Source: Acanthaster planci (Eukaryota > Echinodermata > Asteroidea > Valvatida > Acanthasteridae). Taken from it: a stretch of DNA of 56,234 nt. Every line of letters begins with the position of its first letter. Within the stretch, counting starts at the first letter, position 1. Where the stretch lies: assembly GCF_001949145.1 (NCBI RefSeq), contig NW_019091454.1, positions 257,082 to 313,315 of the forward strand, read 5' to 3'. This document shows positions 46,867 to 56,234 of the stretch, one piece after another. The notes beneath the pieces are model-generated. The model saw only the letters and a program-made list of their open reading frames with translations, made no database searches and was not told the origin of the DNA. Position numbers and translations under genes: made by a program.

Positions 46867-47302
46867 TTATGGCTGGAAATTGCAGGTGGAAATTTTAGCC
46901 AATAAGGTTGCTGGAGAATGATCTGTGTAAAAACAAATAATAGCATTACTGGATACTATACACTGAAAAAGTTGAATTTTGATGGTGCCCACAAGACTCT
47001 CGAATTCAGGTGAACCAAACAAAGAATTTTCATTTCTTCCATGAATTAGGGCAAAATTTCCAGGCAATGTAATCAGGTCTACTATGAAGGGCCTGAAGGT
47101 TGTCCATAATAAAGGCCAAAAGGGGCTGGACGGCCACCAAGGAAAAACCAGAACACCGGTTCCACTGCAAGAACGTTAAATGAAAAAGAACCTGTGGAAT
47201 TAAGGAAAGCGGAGGAACTAATAAAACATTTTCAGCAGACCAGTCTTGCGCAAAAGCATCAACAGCTTCAGCCCTGGATTCCAAAATGTGGAAAAGAAAC
47301 AA
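46867..47302 (-). pseudogene. DIRS-like copy A: region between RNase H and recombinase
   Basis: Two overlapping frames (47302-47030 and 47067-46867). AVDAFAQDWSAENVLLVPPL is the standard DIRS/Ty3-like post-RNase H block, and it ends near GRNENSLFGSPE, which copy B has as GRNKNSLLGSPQ. Confidence 0.78.
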
Positions 47303-47333
47303 GGCAATTTGGCATTATGATGACAGTAGACAG

Positions 47334-47690
47334 TTAAGGGACCCCACTTGTCTGTAATGGATTTGAAAAACTGATCAGATGAAAGACCCCAATCATCAAG
47401 ATCAACATCATCAACAACAATAATTTGCTTACAAAATCAGCTTGTTTGTAGAGAGCAGGGAATCCATTCAATTTCGAGATAGACTTGGTTTGCGAAGCAA
47501 AATCAAAAATATCCAAAGCCAAAGACTGGAGATGGAATTTCATGCTTCCAACTTCAATTATTTTAGAGGCCGCTTGATTATCTGTGAAAACTTTGACATG
47601 GGATTTCACAATCAATGGCAAAAAAGAATGTAACATAAATAAATAACACTGTTTCCAATTCTCACGAAGTTGAACTTTTAGATTTGTCAT
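47334..47690 (-). pseudogene. DIRS-like copy A: RNase H
   Basis: LRENWKQCYLF...VKVFTDNQAASKIIEVGSM holds the RNase H acidic Asp in FTDNQ and the family-typical GSMK.HLQSLALDIF. The tail is frame-damaged around KQADFVSK. Confidence 0.82.
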
Positions 47691-47778
47691 CTGTGCAAAG
47701 GTTTTTATGAATCACATGACCATCATTGCATAACCCCTCCCAAAGTGAGAAGAACTGGCTTCTGAACAGATTATTTGT

Positions 47779-48075
47779 TTATATTGGGGAGAGAAAAAGA
47801 AAACGATGGTTTAAATTCTTATGCCAGAATTCAAGCTCCCATAGACCAGACTTATCAAGTCTGATGAGCTTATCCTCATCTTTAGCTACCACTATGGTGA
47901 TTTGACAATTTCTGGACATTAATCTACTTACATTACCAACTACAGGAGATAATGAAATAATTTGTTCAACTACAGAATGTAACTTCCTAAGCAGACAATA
48001 GGAGGGTAATTGTAATGAAACAATAGCGGATTGAAGTTTGTCAACAGGTCGATCCAAAACCCAATCCTTAAGCAT
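47779..48075 (-). pseudogene. DIRS-like copy A: RT connection region
   Basis: ISLSPVVGNVSRLMSRNCQI and ELEFWHKNL are the conserved stretches that precede RNase H in DIRS-like pol proteins. Confidence 0.75.
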
Positions 48076-48274
48076 TTCACAATTGGCATCCCAATTCCAA
48101 AGACATATCTAACCAATTAATGGATGAGGAAGGGTTCCATTTACATGTACTTCTGTTAATGTTATAGATGAAACCAGCTTTCAAGAGATCTGCTTTAACA
48201 TAAAGAGATATGTCGGCAGCTACTTTTAAATGCTCAGAAGAGGAAAGATTGGAGCAAGGGACAACTAGAAAACT

Positions 48275-48660
48275 ATGCCATCATCCAAATACAACAATGA
48301 AGATGCCACATGTATGCCAATGAGGGACTAGGGGCTTCATTAATTTTGTGAAAACTAGAGAAGCAGCATTTCGTCCAAACGGCAAAACTGTGAACTTAAA
48401 AAACTTCTGTATGCCACCTATAATCCAAGAAAAGACTAAATAATTTTGGAATTGAGGATGAATATCAACATAATGATAGCCGGATTTGAGATTGAATGAA
48501 AATAATAGAGCATTTAGCTCCAATATTGCAAAGCAATTTTCAAATCTTCAAATTTGAAATATTTTGATATAAATTTATTCAACTGACTCAAATCTAGAAC
48601 CAGATGTGTTTAATTTGAGGCTTGACAAACCGCTGAAAGAAGGCTAGTGATATATGAGGG
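48275..48660 (-). pseudogene. DIRS-like copy A: reverse transcriptase core
   Basis: LDLSQLNKFI (about 48590) is followed, after a frameshift, by FSFNLKSGYHYVDIHP and FTVLPFGRNAASLVFTKLMK, and after another frameshift by the catalytic YLDDG at 48277-48291, then a stop. All RT boxes are present but in three frames. Confidence 0.85.
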
Positions 48661-48679
48661 AGCACCTGTCTGAATAATT

Positions 48680-49316
48680 TTATTGGAAGCCAGGAGTTCC
48701 ACAACCGACTGTGACAAATTGTGAAGAGCTAAAGCATACGAGACCATCCCTTATGATGGACAGAGTCATATTAGGTGCACTAAACTTGAGTCTACCTTTG
48801 ATGTTGACAGTACCTGAATTTAAATCAGGATAGCCATCACAATGTACATGTACCTGTATTATGTTGGAAAATTTGTCAGCAAGAGAGCTAGGACTTGGAT
48901 GATCCTTGAGATTCTTTGCCAAGCTTCGAGGCTGCGGTGGCGATGGAAGGAGTGAAGGGGCAGTGCAAATTGACATGGGATGTCTCTGCTGGCTGTAGCA
49001 AAGGGTTGATATCTGAATCTGGATCCCCCTTTGTAGCATGTAGCACTGCAGTACTTGAGTGGACAGAATCTGGACCAATAGCCTTGGTTGCTGTGGTTGA
49101 AGTAGTTAAAGCTCTACATGCCAGTAAGAAAAAAGAATACCAGACAAAGCAGAATTGTGCATGGGGGGAGGGGGGAATTATACAACATACCAAGTAAAAG
49201 AGAAACAGCCACGGATATTCAGCGAGTGCATGAGCCTGAAGTAAAGACGTGTACAGTGACATGCACATACACGTATATAGTAATGGTCCAGTGCTCAACA
49301 AAAGGTAAAAGCACAA
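48680..49316 (-). pseudogene. DIRS-like copy A: ORF2 N-terminal region
   Basis: Two overlapping frames (49316-48888 and 49078-48680). NIKGRLKFSAPNMTLSIIRD corresponds to the GRLRQHAQFGCDICSSEMVM block of copy B. The more upstream part is Ser/Pro/Ala-rich and low in conservation. The 5' end shares the S segment (see 50094-50155). Confidence 0.65.
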
Positions 49317-49372
49317 AGGTAGGGAGAACAGAAATGTGAGGAATTTGGTCTATGTAGCAAACAAAACCAAAT

Positions 49373-49514
49373 TTTCATGCTCCTTCGCTGTGCTCATATG
49401 CATTAAAAACAGTTTTGTGTTTACCTCGACTCGAAAAGGAGACAAGAGAATAGAATTGTATTTCAGTCATTTTATTGAGACAACATGGGAATAAGGGCCT
49501 GCATGCATTACAAA
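49373..49514 (-). repeat. DIRS-like terminal repeat, second copy (R1)
   Basis: Direct repeat of 45524-45667 (TTTCATGCTCCTTCGCTGTG...GGGCCTGCATGCATTACAAA). It lies between the gag-like fragment and copy A pol. Confidence 0.82.
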
Positions 49515-50060
49515 TGCACATTGAAGACAACAAAGTATACAGGTGAGCGTACCTCCAAAAAGACAATGATCAGAAAGATCTTTGGGAAGAGAAAGATCTT
49601 TGTTTCTTGCACTTGCAGTCCTGTTGTTCCTTTCGAGCTTCTTCTGCAATTTTGATGCCCTTCCATTGATCTGAAGATACGCCCAGGTTCTCATTACCTT
49701 CTTATTCAAATGAGAGATCATTGCCCAATCTGCCTTACTACCGTCAGTAATACGGATCTAGCACTTGCAATCCACAATGAGTTCTTGGGCCTCATCCAAG
49801 GCATGAAAGGCTGAATCAGGATCTGCTCTTTCCATCAGGGCGAGCTTAGCTTTGTCCTAGAGGATCTCCCAAGTGCTGCAAAATTCAAACTGTGCGATGT
49901 TGCCTGGTCTGCTGAAATACTTAGTGTCTAGCTTACATGTATTTTTAAGTTCCTTGATAGAAGAGGAATTGGTACCGGCAGTTGGCAAAGCATTGAAACG
50001 ACGATCAAAATAGTCTTTGAGTTTCTTGAAGATCAGAATTTTTCATCAGAGTTGAGACGC
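49515..50060 (-). pseudogene. Gag-like (ORF1) fragment of a DIRS-like element
   Basis: Minus strand, one frame with two in-frame TAG codons (near 49859 and 49758). It reads FKKLKDYFDRRFNALPTAGT, then ELKNTCKLDTKYFSRPGNIA, then MERADPDSAFHALDEAQELI, then SKADWAMISHLNKKVMRTW and a basic tail KLQKKLERNNRTASARNKD. The structure (helical, then Arg/Lys-rich) resembles the ORF1 proteins of DIRS-like elements; assignment by position and style only. The upstream end is frameshifted near 50020. Confidence 0.55.
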
Positions 50061-50093
50061 CTCGGTCAGAATGGCTCAAAACAGATGAGTACA

Positions 50094-50155
50094 CAACATG
50101 CCAAGTAAAAGAGAAGCAGCGACGGATATTCAGCGAGTGCATGAGCCTGCAGATG
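50094..50155 (-). repeat. S segment duplicated upstream of gag-like and pol regions
   Basis: ACATGCCAAGTAAAAGAGAAGC...ATTCAGCGAGTGCATGAGCC. A near-identical stretch lies at 49188-49243 ahead of copy A ORF2. Together with R1/R2 the minus-strand order is S - gag - R1 - S - pol - R2, as expected from two overlapping or tandem partial insertions. Confidence 0.8.
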
Positions 50156-52077
50156 CATACGGATGTGTGGGTGTACATGGAGGGTTTCTTTTCTTCGAGT
50201 TTCAAGTTAAACTTTGTATTATTTTCTTTATCCTTCATAAATTGTAAACACGCATACAACATGAATGCCTTATATATGCACTATTGGAATAAATGTCAAT
50301 TGAATTTGAATTTTGTATGTACTTCGTAGCCAGAATGTGACCGGTATGGGACTTAATGACGTGTTGAAATGAATGTGTTAGGCTTGGTCTTCGGTTTCAC
50401 TGGATCCAGTGAGCCTCACATGCAGTTTGGCCGTGATCAGCGAAGCCAACGACTAAACCTAATCCACTCATGTAAAAAATGCCCTGAGCTCAGGCTCGAG
50501 CACGTGTTTAAAGAATTCGCCCGTGCGGCCAGAGTCTGGTTCCCCGATCCCATTTTCATCAATGCATTCAGATTTACAGGGGAGGGGGCGGGAAACAGTC
50601 TAGCGCGGCCAGTGTTTTCTGTCACTCATGCATGCATGCATGATCATCATAAGCCTGACTGAATCTTGTTTATTTGCTTTCATCAAAGCACGGGTCAATA
50701 AACTTTTGTCAAACAGTGATGGATACATTGTATGTCACCAGTCCAAAACTGGCAAAAGGTAAAGTCTTTGTAGGCCTAGTAGACAAAATATAGACTTGCA
50801 AAAGTAAACCGACAAAATGTAAAGAAATAACATCGCCTCAAATATTTTTTACTCAATCTATATATGTTTATGGAAAAATACAAGCACATTTTTATTCATA
50901 GCTTGGCGCATCTACATTCATGACACTTGTAGGTTTTTGAGAGTTAACATTTGGTGCTTGATTTTATCTATAAAATTACTCATCAAATATGAATCTTGAC
51001 TTTGGCAGTTAAAGCAAATGCATCTAGAACTCTTCATTGTAGACCAATAGTAATACAACACTAAACAACAATTGATTTAAATATGTTCAGTTCTTTTGTC
51101 CAACTTATCTTTCATTTTTTTAACATGTCTTTGAACAGTGGAAACACTAACGGTTGCAGGAAATTTTAAAATTGCTGCTATCTTGAAAAAATTAAAAATC
51201 AAAAGCTCCGCTCCCTCCTTTTTTTCAAAAATCCAGACAAAAAACATTTTTTTTACTTCATCTAAGTAGAGTCCTCATATAAAAAGCCAAACTCTGAGGA
51301 ATATGCTGGTGTGAGTAAAATTGTTAAGTCATTCTTATTTCGGAAGATAGTATTATTAGGATTCAAAGTTTGTGACAATCCTGCAAATTGGATTTCAGTG
51401 AAATCCAAACTGCAGGATTGTCACAGGATTTTCAGGCATCAAAGTCATGCCTTGAAGTAGGGCTGTGACGGCGACAGAAAAGAGACAGATTTCAAAAGAC
51501 AGCCATCCAAAGCCCTACTGTGGGGCTAATCTACATGTAGGCCTACATCATAGTATCATGTACAAACAGTTGTAGCATATTACTAGGCCTACTGGCAATT
51601 GTCAATGTATGGGAGAAATAAGCCTTCACCACATTGCCCCCAACATGTAAGATTGTGTACAACTAGAAAGGATAAATGGTCCCCACAAACGTGGAACAAA
51701 TACATCATACCATCCTTCATACATGGGCACTAGGGTCAACCGATGTCATGGATGTTCGAACCGATGTTCTTAACACTTTAGGCTCTAAGTCTGCTCATAA
51801 CAACAAAAAAAACAGTCTACTCCCTTAAAATTTAAAATGCCAGTTAATACATTACCGGTAATAGGATTATTTTTTTGCCTTTATTGTCACTGAGAGAATT
51901 GTATGCAGGGTAAATCACTTCATGATCATATTGCCGACGCGCTCCGTTCGTTGCATTCAAACCCAATGCATAGACGCCGATATTAAAATAGTATGGTGTA
52001 CTATTTACGACACACATTTCTGCCTCTCTCTAGTGTGGTGAACTATTTATGACAAACATCTCTGCCTCTTTAGCCCT
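50156..52077. other. Non-coding stretch with one strong hairpin
   Basis: Includes a GC-richer patch at 50370-50610 with an open plus-strand frame that I do not recognise, and the 55-nt hairpin at 51371-51425. No gene recognised. Confidence 0.45.
51371..51425. repeat. 25-bp stem, 5-nt loop hairpin
   Basis: TGTGACAATCCTGCAAATTG... (51371-51395) pairs with 51401-51425 at 23 of 25 positions around the loop CAGTG. No target duplication is evident; the flanks are ATTCAAAGTT and GGATTTTCAG. Confidence 0.85.
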
Positions 52078-52512
52078 GCCAAGGCGACGTCGCGGCAACT
52101 AGACTACGCGATCGATGGCGCGACGCCACGACGCGACAGTACGACGCGACGGAAAGACAGCAGGACATGACGCAACGACGCGACGCCGTCGTGCCGTCGC
52201 GTCGTGCCGTCGCGACGACGCAACGCCACGACGGCACGACGTTATGCATTATACGCAGCATAATTTAGTATGATGTTCTATAGCCGCCAAAATTGCGTCA
52301 CGTCGTCCCGTCGCCCCGACACCACAGCGCGACGCTACGACAGCTCCGTCGCGTCATGGCGTCGCCTCTTTTCTCATTACTTTTAAGCTGTGTTTAATAC
52401 ATTGTGTTGTGCCGTCTTGCTGCTGCGTCGTGCCATCGCGTTGTGTTGTTTCTTGATGATGTCGCGTCGTGCTGTCCCGTCTTGCCGTCGCACGCGTATC
52501 GTGCCGTCTTGC
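52078..52512. repeat. Low-complexity CGACG / CGTCG block
   Basis: Overlapping CGACGCGACG, GCCACGACG (left part) and GTCGCGTCGTGCCGTCGCG (right part) give a GC-rich, self-complementary tract in an AT-rich setting. Both orientations of the pentamer occur, so many alternative hairpins are possible. CpG density is far above the neighbourhood. Confidence 0.85.
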
Positions 52513-52689
52513 CTGACTGTTTCTAAAAATGGCTGGTGATTACTAAGGCCAATAGAGGGCGTTCGTCACAAGTCCTGGAAAAAATAATGTGCGTGCATGG
52601 GGTTACACTCATTGAACTCCATTATAAAGACTAGATTGGATATCGCATCCAAAACGCGTCCCGCGTGTGCATAATTTCAGGACGGTAAA

Positions 52690-53405
52690 TAACAAGCATT
52701 GCTAATGTTATATATAACGGTTTGCCCGTACCCAACGTATATTAATAACATCATCCCCCATTTTAGTGTCACATTCAGTTTTAGCAAGTACAACTTCAAA
52801 ATGGAAACCGGAGAGTATTCATTGTTGGTGTCAGCAATAATCGCAGTTGAGCCTTCTCTAAAAATGTCACTTTAGATCTGGGAATAAAAACCGACAACCC
52901 ATTTCTTTCCGGCAATTGAGAAATGTGACTAGGTTTTAGTTGTACCATTTCCTCGTGTCTGAAAAGCAAGGAAAACTTTGTTGCCACGTAACAAGCTGTT
53001 CCGAGGTCAAACAAGTTTTTTTCTGGACTGCCAAATCTATCTAAAACTCTTTTAACGGTCTCAAGAGAAATGGGTTCTTTTGCAGGGGGGGGGGTTGTGG
53101 AGTTGACGTCTACTGCTAATAATAATCTGCTGAACTATAGGCGAATCAACCTGGTTGGGATTTGCATTTACTAAAGAATGAATCCATTCTATGGCAGCGG
53201 CGGCAGTAGTTATAACACTATCGGACTTGGCTGAGGTTTTTTTGTGAAGAAGATAAGCAGCAATGAATTCAGCCTTAATATGGAGTCTTATTTCAACTTT
53301 TAGTTCTTTTAACCATTCGAAAAATTTTCTACAGTTGTACAAATAACTATATATGGTACCATGAGCTTCAGCTAAAATAGCTTCGTTGAAGATTGGTTCC
53401 TTCAC
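52690..53405 (-). pseudogene. DIRS-like copy B: tyrosine recombinase, 3'-truncated
   Basis: The core-binding part (53405-53061: YLYNCRKFFEWLKELKVEIR ... WIHSLVNANP) is followed, after a G-run frameshift near 53090, by ACYVATKFSLLFRHEEMVQL with the box-I Arg (53014-52796). A further frame shift leads to a remnant ending at about 52690. The catalytic H-x-x-R and Tyr boxes are absent. Confidence 0.8.
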
Positions 53406-53499
53406 TTCCTCAAGACTGCCAGGAAAGTTTAACCAAAAAGGCTGAGAGTAAATTATCTAATGACAAAGAAAAACAAGAAAAATAATGATGTGTTCAATC

Positions 53500-53889
53500 T
53501 TATTGACAACCTATGTATACTGCACAGACTGTACCATTAATTTGCGGGGACCCAAGTAAGGAATTTTTATTTCTTCCTTGAACCAAGGCAATGGAGCCAT
53601 CCATGGTCATAATTCCTTTAATCCAAGGTGTGAAACTAGACCACAGGATAGGCCAAAAAGCAGAGGACAGCCACCAAGGAAAGACGAGTGCTCCTTTAGC
53701 TGTACACATTTGAATATGATCGAGCACACTAGGAATTAAGACTACAGGTGGCACTAACAAAAAGTTTTCATCCGACCAGTTCTGTGCAAAGGCATCTACG
53801 ACCGAAGTTCCAGGATTCCACAACCTAGAGAAAACCGGGAAGTCGTTTGTTGTTGTAGTTGGCAAAACAATGTACTGAGAACATTTCAC
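53500..53889 (-). pseudogene. DIRS-like copy B: region between RNase H and recombinase
   Basis: SRLWNPGTSVVDAFAQNWSD, then ENFLLVPPVVLIPSVLDHIQ and ALVFPWWLSSAFWPIL match the same block in copy A. Open through 129 codons. Confidence 0.8.
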
Positions 53890-53974
53890 TAAGTTTTTAA
53901 AACGTCTGTTTTGATATCATCCAATCATCACAGTCAATCTACTTACAAGGCTGCTTGGTCATTTTTGCATCTAG

Positions 53975-54443
53975 GAATCCATTGCACTTCCAGACTTATT
54001 TTGTTTTGAACACAAAGGTTGAAAATATTAATGGTTAGGTCTTGTAGATTATTATTCATACTGCCTATTTCTACAATCCTTGCTGCTGTTTGGCTGTCAG
54101 TGAATAGCTATAGGGGTGGGAAACAATGGGCAGAAAAGATCTTAGCGCAAATTCAATGGTATTTTTAAAGTTCCCTCCAAGTGGAACTGTTCTTAGCTTC
54201 AGACTCTGTCCATAGTTTATGAGTAGTGCGAACATCGTTACATATTATGGCTCCTGAACCGGTTGCACTGGCGTCACAACAGGCAATTTTGTTGACTTTT
54301 CTTTGTGCAAAAATTTTACGAACATTGAGCTTCATGGTGTTATCTTTCCAAAAATTGACTTCGGCAAGGCAATGAACGTCTAGTCTGACCAGAGAACTTT
54401 CGTCTGCTGAATTTGCTATTAGGATCTGACAATGTCTGGTCAT
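53975..54443 (-). pseudogene. DIRS-like copy B: connection and RNase H
   Basis: MTRHCQILIANSADESSLVR, then NKIACCDASATGSGAIICND with the first RNase H Asp (CDAS), then STWREL. After a frameshift, LFTDSQTAARIVEIGSMNNN and VQWIPR (54110-53975) complete the domain. Confidence 0.83.
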
Positions 54444-54625
54444 AAAGCCTGGTTATATTTCCATACACTGGGCTCAACGATATAAACTGACCTAGGAAGG
54501 AGTGCACTTTTCTTATGGTTAGGGCGACAGACTGTTCAATTTCAGTTTATTGTCGTCTTAATCTTATCTACACGTCTTTGGAGAATTTTTATAGTGCCTG
54601 CCTGGGTATTCCAAGTCATACCTAG

Positions 54626-55130
54626 TCAGTTAATACAGTAAGATGGGTTCCACTGACTTTTCTCCTTGTTGTAAATGAAACCAGCTCTTAAAAGATCAAT
54701 TCTGACATGATCAGAAATTTCCTTTGCAAAATCAAAGTCGTGCTTGGTGTTGGTTTTAGTACTGGGGACAACAATGAATCCATCGTCTAAATTTAGGGCT
54801 ATACGTATTCCAGCTGTCCTCCAATGAGTAACCAATAGCTTTAGCAATTTGGTAAAAAGGAATGGAGCGGAAGACAGACCGAATGGAGGTACAGTAAATT
54901 CAAAGAATCTGGACTGACCTTCGATTTCCCACGAAAAGCTTAAAAACATCTGACTATCAGCTGAAATTTCAATATGATGATAACCGGACCTAAGGTCAAA
55001 GGAGAACATTAGAGAATCCTGCGAAAGAAATTGCAAGGCTACCTTCCAGTCGTCAAGTTTGAAGTGAGCTTTCTGAACAAATGTTTTTAAGCTTACTTAA
55101 ATCTAAAATCAACCGCTTCTTTCCAGACGC
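54626..55130 (-). pseudogene. DIRS-like copy B: reverse transcriptase
   Basis: FSFDLRSGYHHIEISADSQM, FTVPPFGLSSAPFLFTKLLK and LNLDDGFIVVPS (catalytic Asp pair) lie in one long frame (55036-54626). The upstream L(I)LDLSKL box is frameshifted near 55090. The best preserved pol segment in the window. Confidence 0.88.
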
Positions 55131-55479
55131 TTGATACACTACAGACAAAGGGCTCACAATGTAAGATTCTTTGCGATGAAAACAATTCTATAACGGATTC
55201 TGTGGCAAAATCTTTTCCCTTTATTGCTCAATTATTATTTCGAAAATACATGGGGATGGTTTAACAGAAAAGGTATAGTGTAACTGTTTGTAATCACAGA
55301 CATAACCATTTCAGATGAACAAATATCACACCCAAATTGTGCGTGCTGTCTTAATCTCCCTTCGACCATAAATTTGTCGGAGTCTAAATCTTTAATCTTG
55401 TGTGATTTGCAATTACACCGTACCTCTAGAACATCTGAAAACCTTTGATGGAAGTTGTCTTTATTGACTGCTGGTTCCT

Positions 55480-56234
55480 GGAGTTCCATGGCGTTGTCCT
55501 GCCGGGTTTGAGGTGGCGACGGGAGCTGCACCTGTGGTTGCCATGGTGTTGATGGGGACTTGCTAGGGTGTATATCTCGTGTGGAAATGGGTGTAGTTGA
55601 TTGCAGGTGCTGGTCTTGCTCTGAGTTTAACTTTGGACCATGCAATTGCCAGGTTGAATGGGCCTCTCCACTTGGAGTGGTCCGTTGCAAGGTCCTCCCA
55701 GCGCTCTGTGTTGATTTCCAGGGCCTTCATGTCTCCCTTGCAGACGTCTCTAAAGTGCAGCTGTGGGCGGCCAACGTCTCTCCTGCCAGTCGCCAGTTAA
55801 GTATTTGGGGATTCTGCTATCCTCCATACGGTGAACCTGGCCCAGCCAGCGCAGCCTGCGCTGTCTGAGTAGAGTGAACATGGAGGGAAGGCCGGCGCGG
55901 GACAGAACTTCTGTGTTGGGCACTTTGTCCTGCCAGGATATGTCCAGGATGTGGCGAATGCAGCGCAGGTGGAAGGAATTCAGTCTCTTTTCCTGCTGGG
56001 CGTATGTTGTCCACGTCTCACTCCCATAGAATCGTGTGCTAATGACGCAGGCTTTGTCTTGACGGAGAGTTTGGGATTCTCCCACACTCGTGTGGTGAGG
56101 CGGGTGAGTGTGAAGGCTGGTTTTCCTATCCTCTTGTCGATCTCTGTATCAAGGGAGAGGTTGTTGCTGATCGTAGACCCCAGATACGTGAACTGATTCA
56201 CGACCTCCAGCTCGTAGTCGTCGATGGTGATGGT
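55480..56234 (-). mobile_element. Non-LTR retrotransposon (LINE), 3' part, runs off right edge
   Basis: Minus strand, three frames in turn: NQFTYLGSTISNNLSLDTEI (56201-56055), ACVISTRFYGSETWTTYAQQ, KRLNSFHLRCIRHILDISWQ and RRLRWLGQVHRMEDSRIPK (56060-55800), then VGRPQLHFRDVCKGDMKALE to a TAG at 55563. This is the C-terminal part of the endonuclease/reverse transcriptase often mis-named craniofacial development protein 2-like. Two frameshifts make it a pseudogene. The RT core is outside the window. The junction with copy B lies between about 55430 and 55500. Confidence 0.88.

Larger units (their letters stand above)
45524..49316 (-). mobile_element. Tyrosine-recombinase (DIRS-like) retrotransposon, copy A, degenerate
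   Basis: Read on the minus strand, the order is ORF2 N-terminus (49316-48680), reverse transcriptase (48660-48275), connection domain (48075-47779), RNase H (47690-47334), a DAFAQDWSAEN block (47302-47030), and tyrosine recombinase (46729-46050). There is no integrase or protease. This order defines DIRS-type elements. Several frameshifts and stops separate the pieces, so the copy is dead. It starts just upstream of PIGZ. Confidence 0.9.
52690..55460 (-). mobile_element. Tyrosine-recombinase (DIRS-like) retrotransposon, copy B, truncated
   Basis: Minus strand: ORF2 N-terminus (to about 55290), RT (55130-54626), RNase H (54443-53975), DAFAQNWSDEN block (53889-53500), recombinase start (53405-52690). 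It ends inside the recombinase before the H-x-x-R box, and at the other side it abuts a LINE fragment. It is clearly diverged from copy A and so is a different family member. No terminal repeats found. Confidence 0.88.

Noticed and set aside
1-56234. CRISPR arrays, tRNA or rRNA genes, bacterial operons
   Set aside because: None of the repeats is a spacer array, no cloverleaf or rRNA sequence was noticed by eye, and the window is clearly eukaryotic. A tRNAscan or Rfam run was not possible.

Overview
This is a eukaryotic nuclear genome window. Its genes are split by GT-AG introns, the intergenic and intronic DNA is AT-rich, an assembly gap (573 N) lies inside one intron, and decayed metazoan transposons are common. 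The gene models read most like an invertebrate animal. The extreme density of the palindromic hexamer TACATG/CATGTA, together with tyrosine-recombinase (DIRS-like) retrotransposons, suggests a marine invertebrate deuterostome such as an amphioxus, hemichordate or echinoderm. That taxon guess is inference only.

Layout. (1) 1005-5726, minus strand: the four 5' coding exons of a calpain-5/6-like cysteine protease, including the catalytic Cys exon; the rest of the gene lies off the left edge. (2) 5.7-21.5 kb: a long non-coding tract with TACATG microsatellites, several perfect or near-perfect hairpins (some MITE-like), an inverted pair of GAAGTGG minisatellites, a ~155-bp degenerate tandem repeat, and a 1.1-kb decayed Tc1-like transposon inserted into that repeat. 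(3) 21528-32483, plus strand: a complete seven-coding-exon BCS1L gene (mitochondrial AAA chaperone; 417 residues when the exons are joined, every splice phase checked). (4) 32.5-42.8 kb: mostly unassigned, with a solo-LTR-like promoter island, an unrecognised Cys-rich exon candidate on the minus strand, and a second, inverted block of the same ~155-bp repeat, this time hit by a TTAA-flanked MITE. (5) 42829-45377, minus strand: a complete two-coding-exon PIGZ-like GPI mannosyltransferase 4 gene (603 residues). (6) 45.5-56.2 kb: a graveyard of minus-strand retroelements. It holds DIRS-like copy A (RT, RNase H, recombinase), a gag-like fragment with the same terminal repeat, a low-complexity CGTCG block, DIRS-like copy B, and at the right edge the 3' part of a non-LTR (LINE) reverse transcriptase.

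The three host genes are unrelated in function (intracellular calcium-type protease family, complex III assembly, GPI-anchor mannosylation) and nothing suggests that they act together. The most informative structural point is that two different DNA transposons have inserted into copies of one repeat family. Unoccupied copies of that repeat in the same window show the pre-insertion sites (TA and TTAA). No complete undescribed system was found. The best unknowns are the orphan exon at 37098-37266 and the promoter-bearing island at 34.4-34.7 kb.
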